Assembly: GCA_013146195.2 (NCBI GenBank)
Contig: CM028377.1
Coordinates: forward strand, 169,611,824-169,675,823
From: Codonopsis lanceolata
Taxonomy: Eukaryota > Streptophyta > Magnoliopsida > Asterales > Campanulaceae
Direction: 5' to 3'
DNA: 64,000 nucleotides
Shown: positions 10,125 through 21,969 of the stretch, piece after piece
Layout: each line of letters opens with the position of its first letter
Position numbering within the stretch: position 1 is the first letter of the stretch
The notes under the pieces: generated by a model
What the model saw: only the letters and a program-made list of their open reading frames with translations
What the model was told of the DNA's origin: nothing
The model's database searches: none
Position numbers and translations under genes: made by a program

Positions 10125-10390
10125 ACCCACATATCATTTTCAACGTGACCCACCTTCAATTTCCTAAATCCTAACTAAGTCGCTAAGAGCCTAAAAGAAA
10201 GAGAGGGAGGGAGACACCGAGACGGAGACGGGACCTCAGAGTCTCAGAAATGTCACATGTGCCTTGCGCTTGCGCAGCTGCACTGTGCCGCTGTTATTGT
10301 ACACCGTTGCCGTCGAACTGAGGGACTGCCGAACTGAGTGGGAATCGGGGATTTGGGAAAGGGAACCGAAAGAGACTGAAACATTACATT

Positions 10391-10410
10391 CAAAGAGAGA
10401 GAGAGAGAGA
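10391..10410. repeat. GA-rich microsatellite
   Basis: A short GA repeat in the upstream transcribed-looking region of the hAT gene. A possible intron runs from the gt at about 10532 to ctcttcaacag ending at 10888. Confidence 0.5.
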
Positions 10411-10915
10411 AGAGACTTTCAGGAAGTGGATTTTTGTCTTCAATCAGCAATCACAATTACAATATACAAATCAGAAAAGGACAAAACACTTTTAGTGTTG
10501 TTTACTTTATCAAAATCAAATAGCAACCAAGGTTTGTCTGATTGTCTCTATTTATAAATTATAATCTATTTAATTTTTAATTTTGGTTTATCTTTTATTT
10601 TAATAATATTCATAAAATATTGTTGCCTTGTTGGTTTCAAACTTTGAATTAATGAATTTGAATATTCAAATGTTTGATGTCTAAAATTAGGCCTTTTTTA
10701 TTTGGTTGGTTGAAAACTTGGAAATAGGGCTTGATGTTATATTCAAAATTAGGGCTTTTTTTATTTGCATATTTATTTTGGGTGCAAATTGTGAATTTGT
10801 TATTTGTGCTATTGTTAAATATTACATGTTTATTTGTTTTTAATTGTAATATTTAAATCTTGAATTTTGGTTTTTGTCTCTTCAACAGGGTGGTTTTTTT
10901 GACTATTAAGGGAAT

Positions 10916-13251
10916 ATGGAGAGATTTTTTTAACGAAAATTGACAAAAATTGGAATTGGTGGTTCTAGTGGTGCATCTCCTAGTACTCAACCGTCTGTTC
11001 TCATAACTTCAACTATGAAAGATTTTGTTGATTTGAATAGTCTTCCTTCAGATCCTGCAGAAAGGAAAAAGATGTCTGAATTTCACCCAAACCAGGTTGA
11101 TGAAATTAGAAGAACTTATCTATTAAAGGGGCCTTTTCAACCCCGTGGCCATGATTTCCCTCAGAAAATGATGGGAAATAAAATGCGTCATTTTAATCCT
11201 GATTGGTTTGATCAATATGCTAATTGGTTAGAGTATAGCATGAAAGAAGATAAAGCATATTGCTTGTGTTGTTATTTGTTTAGAGATCAAATCAACAATC
11301 AAGGTGGTGGGGCATTTATAACTGAAGGTTTTTCTACTTGAAATAAAAAAGTTAGGTTGGATTCCCATGTTGGTGTGGTTAATAGTGCTCATTATGTGTG
11401 TTTAAAGAAGTGTGATGATCTAATGAAACAAAGTCAATCTATTGCAGTTGCTCTTCATAAACAATCAGACATTGAGAAAATTGAGTATTGGAATCGATTA
11501 AATGCTTCAATTAATTCTTGTAGATTTTTGTTGCACCAATGGATTGCTTTTCGTGGACATGATGAGAGTGATGGTTCTTTAAATATGGGGGAATTTTCTT
11601 GAATTGATGAAAAATATGAATCTTAATGGTGAGAGTATTTATAAAAATCATCCCCCAAAAAATTGTCAAATGGTTGCTCCCAGCATTCAAAAGGATATTG
11701 TTAATTGTTTTGCAAAAGAGACAGTACAAAAGATAATTGAAGAGTTTAAAGATGATTTTTTTCTTTGATGGTGGATGAGTCTAGTGATGTATCAGACAAA
11801 GAGCAAATGGGTGTGGTTTTGCGATATGTTGACTCTCGTGGAATTGTGAAAGAAATATTTATTTGTGTCGTCCATGTGATGGAGACTTCTGCTTTGTCTT
11901 TAAAATCTACTATTGATAAATTGTTAGCTGATAATGATTTGAGCTTGATGAAAATTCAGGATCAAGGTTATGATGGGGCAAGCAATATGAATGGTGAATT
12001 CAATGGGTTGAAGACTTTGATTTTGAATGAAAATCCGTTTGCATTTTTCATTGTTTTGCCCATCAACTTCAATTAGCTCTTGTTGGTGTGGCTAGAAAAC
12101 ATGAGGATACTGCAAACTTTTTAGTATGATTTCCACCTTAATGAATGTTGTTGGAGCCTCTTGTAAGCGTAAAGACATGATTCGACAAAAACAAGCAGAA
12201 AAAGTGGCAGAAGGAATTAATAGTGGCTTAATTGAGACAGGAAGGGATTAAATCAAGAGTTAAGTCTTCAGAGGGCTGCGGATACACGTTGGGGATCTCA
12301 TCATAAATCATTGTTGAACTTGGTTGCTTTGTTTTCTTCTGTTCGTGAAGTTCTTGAAGTTGTTTCATGTGAGGGTATTGATGCTTTGAAAAGAGCTCAA
12401 GCAAGGGGTTTATTGGGATATTTGAAATCATTTGATTTTTTTTTTTATTTGCAATTGATGTTGCTTATATTTGGGTTCACACATGAGTTTTCAATGGCTT
12501 TGCAAAGGAAAGATGGAGATATTGTGAATGCTATGTCACTTGTTAAAATTACTAGGACGCGATTGCAAGCGGTAAGAGGTAATGGATGGGAATCTCTTCT
12601 GGGTGCCATCAATGCATTTTGCAATGAAAATAAGATTGATTGTTTGGATATGACTGTTGAATATGTTGATGCTCACATACCTCGACATAGAAGACACGTT
12701 ACTAATGATTTTCATTATCGGTGGAATGTTTTTATGCCATTATGGATAAGCAGCTTTTCGAGATTAATGATCGGTTCAATGAGGTCAATTATGAGTTACT
12801 TCTTTGTGTTTGCTAGTTTGAAACCAAGTAATGATTTTCGTGATTTTAATATAGTAGCATTGATAAGAATGACTCAATTTTATCCTCATGACTTCTCTTT
12901 TTTTTTCCTCATGACTTCTAAGTATTTGAGCATATGACTATTAAGAATCAACAAGAGACATATATTATGGATGTACGAACAGATGACAGATTCAGCCAAT
13001 TGAAGGGGCTTGGTGATCTATCTACATTGCTAGTGCAAACAAACAAATATTTGTTGTATCCGCTGATGTATCGACTTTTGAAGTTAGCGTTGCTTTTGCT
13101 GGTAGCAACAGCAAGTGTGGAAAGATGCTTCTCAGCAATGAATATTGTTAAGACGGATTTACGAAATCGAATGTGTGATCAATTTTTAAGTGACTCTCTT
13201 GTATGTTATATTGAAAAAGAGTTGTTTAATAGCGTTACAAATGATGATTAA
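10916..13251 (+). pseudogene. hAT transposase (TTF-zinc-finger / DUF4371 type)
   Basis: The likely start is the ATG at 10916, 28 bp after a candidate splice acceptor; the frame breaks within eight codons in a T run. Then follow a TTF-type zinc finger region (about 11080-11340, with KAYCLCCYLF), the DUF4371-like core (about 11390-12080, with MVDESSDVSDKEQM and QDQGYDGASNMNGEF), a variable middle, and the C-terminal hAT dimerisation domain (about 13070-13230, with ATASVERCFSAMNIVKTDLR). Decay includes a TGA at 11339 where Trp is usual, a frame change near 11590, another near 12050, and further shifts at 12130-12300 and near 12750-12930. The protein would have cut and pasted the element. It is not functional as it stands. 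Confidence 0.88.
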
Positions 13252-13364
13252 TTAAACGTTTCCATAGTATGAAAACGCGTAGGGGACAATTGTAATTTTT
13301 ATTTTTTTTATGTAATAGTAATAATTGTGAACCCACTTTAGAATTTTTCTAGATTCGCCACGTG

Positions 13365-13893
13365 GTTCTGAACCGCCCCGTGCCCTTGGATAGAGTGCGC
13401 GACGTGCGGATGCGGGACATCCACTGCTCTTGTTCCACCCTCCCTTGTTTAGGGGAAGACGAAATCAAAAGTGCGAGAGGAGTGTTGTCTATGTTAGCGC
13501 GTTGGAATGCGCCTCGGTTGCCTTTAGTGGATTTTTTATCCAATATGGGAACTTATGGTTTCCCGCATCAAGTTATCCCTTTTTTAGGGGATATCAGGAT
13601 ATGTGAATGCATTACCCTTTCATTCTCATTTTTCCTTTTTTAGAGGAAAACGGAAAAGTGCAAAAAAGGATATTGCGACGCCCCCACTATGGATTTTATT
13701 AAAAATAGTCTTATGGCTCGTTTCAGATCACTATGGGAGCTTTGGGTTTCCCGTATCAAGTTATCCCTTTTTTAGGGGATACCAGGATATGGGAATACAT
13801 CACCCTTCCATTCTCATTTTCCCTTTTTTAGGGGAAGACGGAAAAGTGCAAAGAAGGAGTGTTGCGAGGCCCCACTGGATCCAAAAAGTTTTA
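13365..13893 (-). repeat. Leader of Tat-type copy 2
   Basis: Reverse complement of 702-1230 and 8255-8790, with the same cccctaaa..aaggg blocks. It stops at almost the same leader position as the + copy at 8790. Confidence 0.75.
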
Positions 13894-13902
13894 GAGTCGC
13901 CA
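13885..13902 (-). other. Primer binding site of copy 2
   Basis: On the minus strand tggcgactc starts at 13902, directly after the LTR end, as in the other copies. Confidence 0.6.
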
Positions 13903-15177
13903 TCTTTATTTTAAGGCAAAATAAAGCAAAACCAGAAAAAAAAATAAACCAGAGAAAAGAAAACGGGTTCGGAGGCTAAGTTACGAGTTGGGAAGGTGCT
14001 AGGCACCCAACTCGCCCTTTCGGTCTCAAAAGTGGTTTTTGGCTAAAATATGCTTATTGTTATATTTATTTAGCAGATAAATAAAGCATTAAAAGACATG
14101 AAATTAAAACGAATACATCCGTGGCTACATTATTTACGGACTTGCAGCCATTTTCTTACAATAATTACAAATGTATTTAAAAATATTTGGCCATTATAAC
14201 GGCTCTTTTACATACTATTTCCTATACTAATCCGGGCAGCACAACAACTTATATTGACTACATTGTGCCGGATTTAAATAACAACTTTAAATAATAAATG
14301 AACGGAAAAGTAAATAAATAAATAAAATAACGCCCTTAAAGGTTTTACCTTTTAGAGCGGTAGTGTGCTCACTCTGTCCTTCAGGGAGAGGGAGTCTTTT
14401 TTGTTGTTGTTGTGTGGTTGTTGTTTTGATTTGGGCAGAGTGACTGCTTATTTTGATGACTTTTGGCTTGTCTACTCGGGCAGAGTGACAGCTTATTTTG
14501 GTAGGTTTTGGCCTTTTTGGTTGGGCGGAATAACGGCTTAGTTTTTGTGTTTTTCAGCTCATTACTCGGGCAGAGTAACGGCTTACTTTGGGATTTTTGG
14601 GCCGGGGAAGTGAGATGGATACCTAACTACTAGGCTAGGGATCACTTATAACCGGTGGATATTTATTTTGGCGGAGTTTGGACGGGGTTTGGAGACTTTA
14701 GTGGGCTTCACTCACCTATCTCACACCTCTCGCAACTAAGGCTTCGACGGAACGCGGAGAAATATCTCAGCGTTTCTCTGCGATATTTCTGAACTACTGA
14801 GAAGGGACCCGACACCTGTTATTTATAGGTGGAGAGAGGGAGTCATCGGGCATTTCTTCATTTCTTCAGTCGGCTTCGATGGATTGTACAACGGGCTTCA
14901 CCAATTGCACAATGCGTTAAGACGGAGGCCTATTGTTCATCAGTTGGCGCGGCATTATCATCCCCTTGGCGCGGCGCCAAGACCTTCATTAGGCCGCGCC
15001 AAGACACTATTCTTCTTTCATTTTTGGCACTTTCACCCCTCGCAATTCACTGTTTTGCGCATCCTGCTTTGCCTTTCGCATTTTTGACTCATGTAACTTG
15101 ACATTTGTTAAGTTTGAACAGTTCTTGATATCATATGTCAGAGTCACATACCAGGGGTACAAATTGGGGTGTCTACA
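13903..15177 (-). repeat. LTR of Tat-type copy 2
   Basis: About 1.27 kb. On the minus strand it begins tgtagacaccccaattt at 15177, the best preserved LTR start in the window. It matches 7095-8245 throughout. The near-palindrome cttggcgcggcgccaag is present (about 14967-14983) and is followed by a second ggccgcgccaag. Confidence 0.85.
14820..14827 (-). promoter_or_regulatory. LTR TATA box of copy 2
   Basis: Minus-strand tataaata, about 350 bp from the LTR start, corresponding to 7362-7369 of copy 1. Confidence 0.55.
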
Positions 15178-15190
15178 GAGCCCCTCAACG
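15178..15190 (-). other. Polypurine tract of copy 2
   Basis: The minus strand reads gttgaggggctc directly before the LTR start, a short purine tract suited to priming plus-strand DNA synthesis. Confidence 0.6.
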
Positions 15191-16687
15191 ATGGAGTCTA
15201 CGGGTAACCCAAGGTTTACTGAGTAGACGAACATCGTTGATAAACAATAGACTCTCCAATTTCGTTCAGTTTAAAACGGGAGAGAAATGCAATTGGTAGC
15301 AGTTATAATGCACAGTTTATCATGCTATCCAAACTCCATAACCTAGACATATTTAGTTAGTTATAACAGGTTATCGTAGTTTTTAAGCAGATATGAATTT
15401 AAAGTGCTCTGATGGTCGGACCTACTAATGTAGGCTGCCTACGTATTCCTTATTAAAGGAAATCAGACCAAACGTAGTTCAGGCCAAAAACCTAAACTAC
15501 AGCCAAATGAGGATGTCATGTTCTTCGGGTCAAGACCCGATCAAGAACACAATAGGAAAAAAAAAATTGTGTTTTTCGAAAAAGTCGTATTCAAACGGTC
15601 GAGAACGACCGTCAAATACGGTATGAAGATTTGAATTTTTTTCGGGAACCACATTTCAACCAGTCAATACCTTGTCATTGAAACATGTTAAGAAGAATTT
15701 TCAAAATTGTGACTGGCTGGTCAATACCTTGTTTCCAAACATAATAAGAAAACCTTCAAATTTCCAGAAAACTGCACTCAATCGATAAAAATCCGTCGTC
15801 GAGCACGACAAAGAAAACTTTCTTCAAGTTTTTTTCAAAAATTGTGAAAGAAGATCATTCTTTTTTTCCTTTCCTTTTCTTCTCACTCTCTCTGTTTTTT
15901 TTCTTTTCAAATATTCCACTTTCTTTTTTTTTTTTTGAAATATTCATCTTTTTTTTTGTGTTTTTTTGCAATATTCCTCTTTTTTGTATTTTTGAAATAT
16001 TCCTCTTTTTTTGTGTTTTTGAAAACAAAACTCATTTTGAAAAAGAGTTTTTCTTTTATTTGAAAAACAAAACAAAACATTTCTTTTTTAAAAAAAAACT
16101 TTCCTTTTTAAAAGGAAATTATTCTGAGGTTAGGGTAAGAATAGTGTACCTGACTTACCTTTTCGTGCCCGGGTGGCTGCCGCGGATTCGGCTGATCTTG
16201 GCATGTCAACCCGATGACTTTGTTTATTATTATTTTTTCTTTTTCTTTTTCTTGTTTTTTTTTCTTGTTTTTTTTTCTTGTTTTTCTTTTTCTTGTTTTT
16301 TTCTTTTTGCCACTGAAAATTCTTTTCTATCTTGATTTTGTGGCTGACTTGCTGGGGATATTATTTCTATTCGTCCTCTGATGGATGACCATTAATCTTT
16401 GGTTAACAAGATTAACTTCGTTAAGCTCAGGGACCATTTTGGAAATTTTGAAACTTGAGGACTAAAGTGTCGCAGCTTCAAACTTTGGAGGGGGGAAAGG
16501 AAAGATTCCCTTTTCCACCCTTTATCATGGACGGGAGTGAGGGAGAGGAGCTACTGCTCCTTCCTTCTTTTCTTTCTTCCTTCAGTGCCTTCGCCATTGT
16601 TGCTGCTGTCCGTTTTCTTTTCTTATTTCTTCAATTTTGCTCATTTTCTCAATTTTCTTCCGCCAACTTCAGTGTTTTGTTTAGCAG
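15191..16687 (-). other. 3' non-coding region of copy 2
   Basis: 15230-15480 is the reverse complement of 6795-7060 of copy 1, including the gtaggctgcctacgta repeat. 15850-16330 is strongly pyrimidine-rich on the + strand (purine-rich on the element strand), like 5690-5870 of copy 1. 16450-16687 precedes the antisense gene and may contain its 5' end. The open frames here are low-complexity Phe/Leu runs and are not considered genes. Confidence 0.6.
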
Positions 16688-19506
16688 ATGGCATCTTCTT
16701 CTCGATCCAGGAAGGAGAAGGCTCCCATGCACCCAGAATCTAACGAGATGAGGAGAATTTCCTCCCTTGGTTCGAAATAAGCTCAAATACATGTATTCTG
16801 ATAATGACTGGGGCAATATCTTGCGAGATCGGGACACTCACGTGTCCAATCTTCCTCCCACCACTGTAAGTTTCTTTCTTTTTCGAGATTTTCCTGGGTA
16901 TACTTCAGATCTGCTAAATTTATGCACTGTTTGGAACTTTTGGAGCACTCCTGACTTTATTAGTGATGCATATGCATGTCCTATTTATGCCTAAATGATG
17001 AAATTAAGTAGTGATGCATGAAATTTATATGATTTATTTTTGCGATGCATGATTGAACTAGTGGTCACTATTTGACCCTACTATGCATGATTTATATTAT
17101 AAATGCAAATGAGGCTATATGATGCATGTTTTACACTAAAACATATTTTTGCATGCAATAGAATCACAAGACGGACTTTTCGGAATACAATTTAAATTTT
17201 TCCGAAACGCATTTTCGGGCATTTTTTCGGATAAAAATGGGATAAAACATATATATTTCATGCCCTTAGATTCATTTTTCATCCATGCAGATGCTGCAGG
17301 GACATAGTAAATGCCATAAAAATATTTATTTTCATGATTAGTGGCACTTTATCTTCTTTTTAGCGTACTCCTATGGCAGCTTATTGGGCAATGAAATGCA
17401 TATGATGGATGCATGAATTACTCTATTTAATGCAGATGTAGTGCAGAACAGTTATATGATGATGCATGAATATTTTCATACTTTATTATGTACATGGTAA
17501 ATGCAGTCTAGCATGCACCTCTATGATGTTCAAGGTGCAAAAATAACTATTTAAATGCAAATCAAATTACATATAAAAAAATTTTATTTATGTTTGCTTT
17601 TTTCTTCTTCTTTTTTTTTTTTTTTTGGTATTTTTGTAAGAATGTAAAAGAATATGGTACGTATGTACAACATAAAGACTCTTTCTTTTTTTTATATTTC
17701 GCATAAAAGAATGACGTTTAACGAAACTAAATGTTTATTCACATGTGAATTTATGTGCATGTATAAAAATGGCATGTGTTTACTTACATTAAAAATATAT
17801 ATATATTATTGTTATTTCCTTTTTTTTATGTAATATGTTATATGAACAAAGTTTTTTTTTAGCATGTTGGAATTTTAAAATTTATGAAGTACAATGTGTG
17901 TAACGTGTTTATTATCTATTCATACTTATCTATTAAAAGACTGTACAGAGAAAATAAGGATAGAAGACTTACCTTTTTTCTTCTTCTTCTCTTTTTTTTT
18001 TAGATTCGCAGCAAATTCCAGAAGGTGCGGGCATCTTGTGCTAATGTCGCTGAGATTTACGCCATGTTGCCCGAGGCGGCACAGCTCTTAGTGGAGGGAT
18101 CTGGTTTTAGTGTCTTCATGCATGCTTTTACCCACTTCACCAGCTACTTGCCCATCTTCGATGTGCTCAGTGGACTCGTGGGACACCACCCATACCTTTC
18201 ACACCTGGGAGGCGACCATGACCTCGCGGCGATTTCCGCGATCACAGCATTCCTACCAAAGATAGATGGGAGACCCTAGCTCCCCGATTTCACTCTGTTC
18301 GGCGTAGGGAGGAGGTAGTGGACCTCCTGGGTTTTGAGCCGGAATTTAAATCGACGGATGAGATTCTTATCGGAACGTTCGGCTTCTTGATAATGTCGGG
18401 GTGCGCCAATGATGTAGTCGCCGTGACTGAGTGGCGAGCGCGTTTCTATTTTTCTTTCTTGGCACATCGCTCTTCGCCAACTCCTCTACCACCCTGAGGG
18501 TTTCCGCCCTGGCTTGTCTGGCAGATTTTGATCGGATCCCTTTATATGACTGGGGACAGGCAGGCTTGGCTGAATTATATGCTTCTATGGATAGGGCCAG
18601 CCGGAATGACTCGCCGACTGACTAATGGGTTGCCTGCTGGGAGGTACATGCCTTTTCCTGCTTTTCTTTCTTTCTTTTTTTATTTATATATTCTTTTTCA
18701 GCACATATTTTCCTTTTGCCCTCTTTTTTTTTATTGATAACAATATTTTTTTCTTTTTTTTTGCAGGTCTGGGCCTTCTCGTTTTTTCACTTTTCGCCGG
18801 GTCCTCTCATTCGGCGAGTTCACCAGCCTCTATACTTGTCCCAGTACGTGGATAATAATAGGGTTTATCCGACACAGGACGATGGTTGTAAGGATAGGGA
18901 AAGAGTACTGGAGCGAATTGTTAGCTCGAGTCTGGTACGGTGCACTTCCTTCCTTGGGAGGGCCTGGAGGGACATTATGCTGTTACTTTGGTGCTCAGCC
19001 GCTGCCGGATATTGATGGTTTCCATTATGGTGGATTCTTTATATATGGGCGAGCGGGTGAACCGTCAGCATCAGTCTGTTTTAGCAGCTCCAGTGGTGCC
19101 TCCTCGGCCTCCTTTCTGGGTGATAGAGCCCGATCGACGCTTACATGTATCAAGATTGGCGAAATACCTCATGCCAGCGACAGATTATCCAATGATGGCG
19201 TATGAGGATTTCCTGAGATTAGTGCTGCATCCCCCCTTTTCCTGCTCCTGTCGTGCCCAGGCGGCATTCTGATGCTTCTGCCAGGCCAGGGCCTTCTACT
19301 TCTTCTCTCGACGAGAACCTGATGTTCACAGAGCCTGATGGTATATTCTCTACCTTCCAGTATGAGTGGGGTGGTAGCACGGTAGAGCAGGTTCTTCCTG
19401 ATGTCGAAATTCCAGAGGAGCGTCGTGTCCCGGAGCAGACTCGTTCGGTAGACACATTCACCCTTATTGTCTCTCTTTCTTTATCTCTCTTATTTTTTTT
19501 CTTGTA

Positions 19507-19541
<35 letters not shown>

Positions 19542-19856
19542 TTTTTTTTTGCACTCATATACATACATTTTTTTATTATCATTTTTTTATACATATATAC
19601 ACTTATTATTATTATTTTTTAGACTAACATATTTCTTTTTTTTTAGGTGAATGTGTCCACTTATAAGAAGCTGCTGCGGGGCTTTTTCAACATCAGCAAA
19701 CTTTATCAGAAACTTGCTGATGAATTTTCTTGGGCCAAGAGGCAAGTGCCCGCGGATGTCGAGATGATGATGATGACAATGACGATGATGATGATGTCGG
19801 TCGAGCCGCGGGGCAGAGGTCGGGGATATAGAATCGGTGGCACAACGGGTCCCTAG
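16688..19856 (+). pseudogene. Antisense plant-mobile-domain (PMD) gene, spliced and decayed
   Basis: Four exons are suggested. Exon 1 starts with MASSSRSRKEKAP (ATG at 16688) and ends at a gtaagt donor (16866). Exon 2 (about 18004-18643) follows a long T-rich acceptor tract, exon 3 (about 18767-19447) follows ttttgcag, and exon 4 (19647-19856) follows ttttag. PMD landmarks lie in different frames: WDTTHTFH with a following EATMTS near 18175-18225, then LGTSLFANSSTTLRVSALA and DFDRIPLYDWGQAGLAELY in exon 2. Exon 4 carries a GAT-repeat acidic run and an Arg-rich tail. At least five frame changes break it. PMD proteins act in silencing-related pathways in plants and are often captured by transposons. 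The gene is antisense to its host retroelement; what it does for the element is unknown. Confidence 0.72.
16890..17400 (+). repeat. Intron 1 segment shared with Tat-type copy 1
   Basis: Reverse complement of 5250-5660. Long near-identical runs are present, for example around gaactagtggtcactattt and gaccctactatgcatgattt. High conservation of an intron between two degraded copies shows that the antisense gene is part of the family and not a one-off insertion. Confidence 0.8.
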
Positions 19857-20450
19857 GTCATGGGTGGTGGCCTTAACAGGAGTCAGTCGTCCCGAGCACA
19901 TTAGCTTCGGATTCATGCGAATATTAGTATCTTTTTTCTTTTTTTTTTTTGTATATATTATTTTTTCTCTTTTGTAAAAGAAACATGTATAGACATTATG
20001 GTATAATGCAATGTATGCGATGCAATATATTACACATGCAAAACTAAATTCACACAAAAAATAAAGTTATACCAGACATCTAAGAGGTAAGGGCACGCTG
20101 TTCTTCAAGAAAGGAAGTTTATGAGAATACACCTTTGGATCGGAGTGGGCTTTTGAGGTGGTATCGGAACAGGAAAATGGCCGCATCCCTTATTATTTTG
20201 GTGCCTTGTGGCTATTGAGCCCGTGCTCGTAGCCACCTTTCATAGCCTCTCTTTCTTTTTCGCGATCAGACGTAGGAACAGCGGAGGGTCGGACAATTAA
20301 ACCAGATACCGTGCGAAATTTCACAAAGACATGGAGGCACTTGGCGCGCCATATGAGGGTATGGGCGGCGCTGGCTTTTGGTGGCGCCATAGATTCTCCC
20401 CGCACCAGCTTTCATTCATCGCGACTGCACCGAATCGCTTTCTCAATTAT
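19857..20450 (+). other. Spacer between the two antisense genes
   Basis: Begins with a T-rich stretch that could be the 3' end of the PMD gene. 20330-20400 is GC-rich and contains the palindrome tggcgcgcca (about 20342-20351), similar to GC palindromes in the LTR. No convincing reading frame. Confidence 0.45.
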
Positions 20451-20457
20451 CGGTATA
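20451..20457 (+). promoter_or_regulatory. TATA box of the second antisense gene
   Basis: tataaat in the context tcggtataaattcagacgg, followed by a CT-rich stretch and an ATG about 135 bp downstream. This is a conventional plant promoter arrangement, inferred from sequence only. Confidence 0.5.
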
Positions 20458-20589
20458 AATTCAGACGGAGATCAGCCTGATTTCTCACCAATTCACTTCA
20501 TCTCTTTTCTTTTTAAAATTCACCAGCTTCTTCCTGTCCTGCCGTTGCTCTTCTCAGCCATATAAAATTTCTTGCATCTCTCTTTATAA

Positions 20590-21460
20590 ATGGTCGCACA
20601 TATTCCTACAGCTCTAGAAATTGAAGTTTACGAGAATGCCCTGGATTTTTGGATCCATTTCCGCGATCCGACGAGAGGGACCTGGTTTGATCATCTTTCT
20701 GTGCCTTCCGTCCCGGCGGAATGTCATTATAACGGTACATGTTGAGGGAGCAGCTGTGTTTTGGTCTCCTCAGACCATTTATTTAATTTCTGGCATGAAT
20801 GAGATGTGTCCTACTTTTGAGGAGTTTTGCGCATGCTGTGGGTGGCACCTACTCGTCATATCGCAGCGTCTCGCCTACGTGCAGGCGCCCATATATGGCT
20901 ATCCGGGAGCTTTTTAATTCTACCGGCTACCCGTGATTCTTCAATGGGGAAACTTTTAATTTAATGGTTCTTCCCGAGCCTCACGTATCACATGGAAGAT
21001 GATGTGGACTATCTGCGTAGTCGACAAGACTTTTTCTCTGCTTGGTAGGGAGATACTTGATAGTAGGATCTACCCTGATTTGTCGATGCGCTGGTCGTTG
21101 ACTGGCATTACATGCTCGAGATCGCCGGCCGAACATTGTCCCTCGGGTGATTTTGCGCGAGACCTTCGCGCTCGAATCGCTTTTGCATCGGCGATGAACT
21201 GTTCCCTACCCAGTAGCCCCATTCTAGTTCATATGTGGCTAGAAGAGCATTTCTCCGGGTTCAGGCCCCGTGCCACATGGAGCTCCCTACGACCCATCAC
21301 TTTATGGCATGCGCTGGCCATTTTCTCGCACTAATTATTCTCGAGATTGATTGGCCGATCACTTTATCGCCGGGCTCAATGGACATAACTGGTCATTCGC
21401 CATCGGGAGATCCGACTCTTTCTTCTTCATTCTGGATGAGTACAATCAAGTAGTCATGTT
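20590..21460 (+). pseudogene. Second antisense gene (DUF7745 / PMD-like), decayed
   Basis: The ATG at 20590 opens about 38 codons (VAHIPTALEIEVYENALDF, then WIHFRDPTRGTWFDHLSVP). After a frame change comes AAVFWSPQTIYLISGMNE with CPTFEEFCACCG, the FW-P ... PT-EE(F/Y) signature of a large family of plant repeat-encoded proteins (DUF7745 and PMD-like). A further frame change leads to ISQRLAYVQAPIYGYP and, in another frame, ELFNSTGYP-like sequence. The rest to about 21460 is too damaged to follow. There is no known biochemical function. It reads in the same direction as the PMD gene and antisense to the retroelement. Confidence 0.5.
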
Positions 21461-21869
21461 GGGTCTTCATCGACTTCTTTTTATCAACCGAACCGGATCT
21501 TGGCGGTAATTCGGAAGAAAGCAAGTGATCCCTGACACCACTGGCCCTATATACATGGAATGGAAGCTATCGACGAGCGCCCTGGTCCCGCTTATTCGCA
21601 TGTGGCTCGTAGATTCGAAGGCCGGAGGTAGCATATCCATATTCTCGACTAAATGCTTCGCCCCGGGTATTTGGCATGGATCATGGTAGTCGCCGAGGGG
21701 CCGCCTCGCACTATCCTGCGTGGATCGAGACACTGGTCGCCATATAACAAACGGAGTGGATGTTCGCCTGATGGAAGTAGGCGAGGACATTGATAGCTCG
21801 GGGTTAGTTGTTCATCGCCCTGGAGGTAGAATTGTGACGGGTACATGGCCTTAATACTCGGACGGCCCT
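21461..21869. other. Uncharacterised sequence up to the gap
   Basis: Coding-like composition but no readable frame or recognised motif. It may continue the second antisense gene. Confidence 0.35.
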
Positions 21870-21969
21870 NNNNNNNNNNNNNNNNNNNNNNNNNNNNNNN
21901 NNNNNNNNNNNNNNNNNNNNNNNNNNNNNNNNNNNNNNNNNNNNNNNNNNNNNNNNNNNNNNNNNNNNN
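21870..21969. other. Assembly gap of 100 N
   Basis: Exactly 100 N, a common placeholder for unknown length. The right edge lies inside Copia copy A, close to the end of pol. Confidence 0.99.

Larger units (their letters stand above)
10034..13364 (+). mobile_element. hAT-superfamily DNA transposon (decayed)
   Basis: Contains a recognisable hAT transposase gene. The left end cagaggtggacgtatag resembles common plant hAT termini, and the right end, read on the minus strand, is cacgtggcgaatctag followed by aaaaattctaaagtggg, which is similar. The 8 bp outside each end do not match convincingly, so the boundaries are approximate. The right end abuts the inverted Tat leader. Confidence 0.7.
13365..21869 (-). 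mobile_element. Tat-type Ty3/Gypsy element, inverted copy 2 with antisense genes
   Basis: Read on the minus strand, this is internal sequence, a polypurine tract, LTR, PBS and leader, all matching copy 1 in reverse. The internal 6.7 kb contains no gag or pol in the window. Instead it carries two decayed genes on the opposite strand to the element. Tat/Retand relatives are known to carry such antisense ORFs between pol and the 3' LTR. The element runs into the assembly gap, so the pol-bearing part is not seen. Confidence 0.75.

Noticed and set aside
13362..13914. + strand frames of about 93-103 codons in the inverted leader
   Set aside because: Same repeat units as above in the other orientation.
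15844..16335. 163-codon + strand frame, Phe/Ser-rich
   Set aside because: It is a translation of a T-rich pyrimidine tract in the non-coding part of the Tat-type element and resembles no protein.
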